This document shows, piece after piece, positions 61,184 through 64,000 of a stretch of 64,000 nucleotides of DNA. Numbering within the stretch: the first letter of the stretch is position 1; the number at the start of each line of letters is the position of its first letter. A program made the position numbers and the translations under genes. The notes below the pieces were generated by a model. That model saw only the letters and a list, made by a program, of their open reading frames with translations, searched no databases and was not told the DNA's origin. This DNA comes from an uncultured Methylobacillus sp. (lineage in GTDB: Bacteria > Pseudomonadota > Gammaproteobacteria > Burkholderiales > Methylophilaceae), in NCBI GenBank assembly GCA_946478865.1, contig CAMLDO010000008.1, positions 1 through 64,000 on the forward strand, read 5' to 3'.

Positions 61184-63196
61184 CTACAGTACCTCCAGCG
61201 CAACGTCCACGCCCTTGGCAATGCTGTCGCCATGCCAGGTCAACTCCAGCGTGACCGCCTGCATGATTTTTTCGAACCCTGCCTCGGACTGCGACACACT
61301 GAAATGCGGCCAGGTGTTGAGGCGGCACGGTACGCTGGCCGTCAGCCTGACGGCGCCGCCCAGCACTTCGTCTTCAAGCAGCAGGTCTTTCATCGAAGCC
61401 AGACGCAGCGGCTGACCGAAGCCGCCGGGAATATCCTCGCCGATACGGAAACGTCCAGCAGGACCGTCGCAACTCGGCATCGCGAGGTTGATCTCGATGC
61501 GGAACATGCCGCCATGTACGTTCTCGAACTTATAGGAGACCTTGAGGCCCGCGTCCTTGAGCGCAATCTGTTTGGTGACGGTACTCAGGCCGAATTGTCC
61601 CGAGAATGTTGCCGCTGCTGTTTTTCCCGCCTTGGGCAAGCCGTATGTCACCTGCTGGCGCGTCGCCCCTTCACGCTCGGCCCAACTATCGCGGAACAAA
61701 GTCATTCCATGCGGATCGGTCGCCAGGTCTTCCGGCAGAATCTCGTGCTTGAAGCTGACGCGCTCGTGCGGGTTGGCAATGCCTTCGCCGCTGTAGCCCT
61801 GGTTCTGGTTCGCGTGCACCTTGCGATGGTAATACTCGGTCTGGCGCGCCAGAGTGTCGCCGAAATTATGCGCAAGCCTGTAGGCATCGAACTCGCAGAT
61901 CGAAGCCGAGCCGTCCAGTTTCACGACCGCCTGCAAGATACCGTTCTGCAGGAAAAGCTCATCCTTGCCGTCCAGATCGAGATCATGCTGACTGCGTGCA
62001 GCCCGGGGCGTCACCTTGTCGAGCATGGCTTCAAGGCGCACGAGGGCATTGTAGATAGCACGACGCAGGTGCGGCAGGTACAACCCGCCGAACAGGCCGT
62101 GCCAGTACGCATCGTTGGCCTGCGCTTCGTACAGCTCGTGCAGCATTTCAGGCGTCCGGCTCTTTTTCGGCAGGGCGTGAAAGCGCGCCGACAACGCAAG
62201 CATGCGCTTGTGCATCCAGTTGGACTCGGGGAAGCGCATGAAGAAGTTGCGCCAGATACCGCCGCGCACGAAAGGCTTGGTGGTTTCATAGCGGCCGTTG
62301 TGTCTTTCCTGATCTACAAGATCGGAATAGTGATGCGCTGCCGGAACCGGCAATGTCCACTCGTTCATCTCAATGTAGGATGTGGTGGGCAGGTAGACCA
62401 CGCCCCGGGTTTTCGCCTGGGCGTGATAGTCGCTGTAGCGCATCGGCTCGATGATGTCGGAATTCAGCACGCCTTCGATGAAGTCCTTGAGCCAGCCACG
62501 CTCGTACACCCAGGAGTAGGTTTCCGGCCAGATGCCGAATTTCTCGATATCGTCGAAATAGACCGCCGCTGCCTGGCCGCTCTCGTCCGCGAGGCTTTCG
62601 ATATAAGCCACCGCATCATGTGCTGGCGAGAATGGCAACCGGTAGCGCAACTGCTCGGAAATCGGAAAGAGATCCAGCAGGCGACCATCCTCCTCCGTCG
62701 TGAAGTAGCCGTTAAGCACTTCAGCCTGTTTGCCTGCGCAGAGGAAGTGGTAATCGTCCACCGTCACGTAATCGATGTTGGCATCGCCCAACGCCGGCAC
62801 CACGGAAGACTCCCACACGCGCTCGGTGAGCCATGCGCCTTGCGGCCGCTGGCCCAGCTTCTGCTCGAGATAATCGGAAAGCTTGTCGATTTGGCCGACA
62901 CGATCGGCAAAGGGGATCGCCGCAAGCACGGGCTCGGTATACCCGGCGCCGAACAGCTCCGCCTGCCCGCGCTGCACCATTTCGCGCAGCAGCTGCATGT
63001 CTTGCGGATACTGCTTCAACATGTAGTCGAGCAGCCAACCCGAAAGGTGAATGGCAAACTTGAATTCGGGATAGCGGTGCAGCACCTGCAAAAACGGGCC
63101 GTAACACCTGATATGTGCATCATCCAGCACGTGCGTAAAATTGCCCACCGGCTGATGCGCATGGACTCCGAGCAGCAGTGCGACTTTTCTTGCCAT
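61184..63196 (-). CDS. GH57 4-alpha-glucanotransferase/amylase-like enzyme
   Basis: 670 residues from the ATG at 63196 (AGG site upstream; an 11-residue in-frame extension is discarded). The N-terminal GH57 barrel has HAHQPVGN (11-20), the nucleophile in WLTERVWE (Glu125) and the acid in YFDDIEKFG (Asp216); DUF1925 and DUF1926-type domains follow. The active-site pattern matches the archaeal 4-alpha-glucanotransferase/alpha-amylase subgroup. It works on cytosolic maltodextrin or glycogen. No signal peptide. It is followed by a ROK kinase and preceded by another GH57 gene, so this is an alpha-glucan operon. Confidence 0.9.
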   Translation of the reverse strand: MARKVALLLGVHAHQPVGNFTHVLDDAHIRCYGPFLQVLHRYPEFKFAIHLSGWLLDYMLKQYPQDMQLLREMVQRGQAELFGAGYTEPVLAAIPFADRVGQIDKLSDYLEQKLGQRPQGAWLTERVWESSVVPALGDANIDYVTVDDYHFLCAGKQAEVLNGYFTTEEDGRLLDLFPISEQLRYRLPFSPAHDAVAYIESLADESGQAAAVYFDDIEKFGIWPETYSWVYERGWLKDFIEGVLNSDIIEPMRYSDYHAQAKTRGVVYLPTTSYIEMNEWTLPVPAAHHYSDLVDQERHNGRYETTKPFVRGGIWRNFFMRFPESNWMHKRMLALSARFHALPKKSRTPEMLHELYEAQANDAYWHGLFGGLYLPHLRRAIYNALVRLEAMLDKVTPRAARSQHDLDLDGKDELFLQNGILQAVVKLDGSASICEFDAYRLAHNFGDTLARQTEYYHRKVHANQNQGYSGEGIANPHERVSFKHEILPEDLATDPHGMTLFRDSWAEREGATRQQVTYGLPKAGKTAAATFSGQFGLSTVTKQIALKDAGLKVSYKFENVHGGMFRIEINLAMPSCDGPAGRFRIGEDIPGGFGQPLRLASMKDLLLEDEVLGGAVRLTASVPCRLNTWPHFSVSQSEAGFEKIMQAVTLELTWHGDSIAKGVDVALEVL

Positions 63197-63288
63197 TTGA
63201 AACCTGACCTTCCTTATTCTTTGAAACATCTACCGCAATGAGCAATATCCGTACCTGTTCGCAGCAGCCTGCCTGCTGGAACAGGCTG

Positions 63289-64000
63289 TTATTCCTTGCC
63301 GCGCCGCATGGCTCCCCCCGCCTCCGGATCGCCGCCACCGACGCTAATGACCGATTCGAGCACCTTGGGCACCGGGAGTTTCAACAACCGGTATAAATTC
63401 GTGAGATTACGCCTGTACAAGCGGTCAAAACTGGCAACGCTGTGAGCCGAGTTGTAGTCGCCGAACCACCAGAACCAGTCCGAGCCTTCGCAATCGGCCA
63501 GTTGTCGCTCGGCCTTTGCACGTTCTTCTTCCGTGAGCTTTTTGCCGGCCATCGCGAGGTCATAGCTTTTCTTGGCCTCGCACAGCAGATCCCAGCCGCG
63601 ATTCTTGTCCGGCGAGCCGATCCAGGTGCTGAATGTCCCATACACCCAACTGCCCGCTGCCACTGCAGGCAAAGGCTCGACTTCAATCTGCGCACCCTCG
63701 AACCTGCCCTTGCCCTGCTTGCCTGCCTGCACTTCGGCACAATGGGCGGTAATTTCGCCCGGTGTAGCCAGAACGATGTCGGGATGGCTCGCCAGATCAG
63801 CATACAATTTGGACAGGAAGTAATAGGCGTTGTACGGGTAATACTCCCATGCGTTTTCGCCATCAAGAATGATGCTGACCACGGGCGATACGGTCGGGTT
63901 CGTGCTGGCAAGGGTGCGCTCCAGCTCCTGCACGAAATCCTTGACCGCATCCTCGCCGTGCCATTTGGAGTATTCGAAGCCGATCTTGTCGGACAACACA
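63289..64000 (-). CDS. GH57 glycoside hydrolase (5' end outside window)
   Basis: Only the C-terminal 236 or so residues are visible; the frame is open to the window edge and the GTG at 63999 is internal. It contains the second catalytic-region motif of GH57 (SIILDGENAWEYYPYN, Asp as acid/base), then FSTWIGSPDKNRGWDLL and SDWFWWFGDYNSAHSVASFDRLYR, typical of the large GH57 amylopullulanase-like proteins. It is 92 bp upstream of the glucanotransferase-like gene on the same strand. Likely role: breakdown or remodelling of alpha-glucan. Confidence 0.9.
   Translation of the reverse strand, partial: VLSDKIGFEYSKWHGEDAVKDFVQELERTLASTNPTVSPVVSIILDGENAWEYYPYNAYYFLSKLYADLASHPDIVLATPGEITAHCAEVQAGKQGKGRFEGAQIEVEPLPAVAAGSWVYGTFSTWIGSPDKNRGWDLLCEAKKSYDLAMAGKKLTEEERAKAERQLADCEGSDWFWWFGDYNSAHSVASFDRLYRRNLTNLYRLLKLPVPKVLESVISVGGGDPEAGGAMRRGKE

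Noticed and set aside
60638..63241. 867-codon plus-strand open frame opposite the ROK and GH57 genes
   Set aside because: It spans two clear minus-strand enzyme genes and has no recognisable motif; a GC-driven antisense frame.

Overview
The window reads as a chromosomal segment of a free-living, respiring Gram-negative bacterium, most likely a betaproteobacterium (Nitrosomonadales-like by overall gene style; the family is a guess). The clues are high GC, outer-membrane efflux and OmpA proteins, a cbb3-type oxidase, CopC/CopD, ChrA, RelA, QueG, and an unusually dense set of c-di-GMP and phosphorelay proteins. I see no rRNA, tRNA, CRISPR array, transposase or prophage gene. The first gene (RimK-like) and the last gene (GH57) run off the window edges.

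Layout: 1-3.1 kb is an overlapping amidoligase operon (RimK-like ATP-grasp, GCS2-type ligase, N-formylglutamate amidohydrolase-like). 3.1-8.6 kb holds a PAS-GGDEF-EAL protein, a TraB/GumN protein, a secreted alpha/beta hydrolase and a membrane-anchored GGDEF protein. 8.6-14.6 kb has a RelA that ends before the ACT domain, a 17-cysteine Csp-like copper protein, a DUF2892 protein, and a two-gene operon joining an ODP-like di-iron protein to a GGDEF-EAL enzyme. 14.6-21.6 kb has a fecR-ompA-tolC operon, glutaminase, and a CHASE2-PP2C/STAS/anti-sigma-kinase partner-switching set. 21.6-26.6 kb is an HAE-type RND pump with its adaptor and a divergent MarR regulator whose promoter region carries a perfect palindrome. 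26.6-32.3 kb holds small conserved proteins, a Tat-exported molybdopterin/2Fe-2S oxidoreductase pair, a Sel1 protein flanked by two 88-bp direct repeats that each contain a consensus DnaA box, and a small exported charged protein.

32.5-37.4 kb is a compact divergent cbb3-like oxidase operon (CcoS-like, CcoN, CcoO, monohaem cytochrome c, glycine-zipper membrane protein) facing copC-copD. 37.4-48.1 kb has a 53-residue unannotated small gene and a five-gene minus-strand signalling cluster: CheB-CheR fusion, large hybrid kinase with HPt, Cache-GAF-PAS sensor, REC-HD-GYP, and REC-REC-histidine kinase. 48.1-54.5 kb has amiC, tsaE, queG, an LTA-synthase-like sulfatase and chrA. 54.5-60.2 kb is a heavy-metal RND operon (CzcC, CzcB and CzcA type, plus DUF3240). 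60.2-64 kb is a glycan operon (ROK sugar kinase and two GH57 enzymes).

Three themes tie the region together. First, c-di-GMP: three GGDEF proteins, all with an intact RxxD I-site, plus one HD-GYP, with inputs from O2 or iron (ODP), Cache/CHASE sensing and a phosphorelay. Second, copper and other metals: Csp, CopCD, the oxidase, CzcCBA and ChrA. Third, cell-surface and stress control: FecR/OmpA/TolC, partner switching and RelA. Start codons were chosen from ribosome-binding sites, overlaps and signal peptides. All functions are inferred from recognisable motifs; no database search was run.
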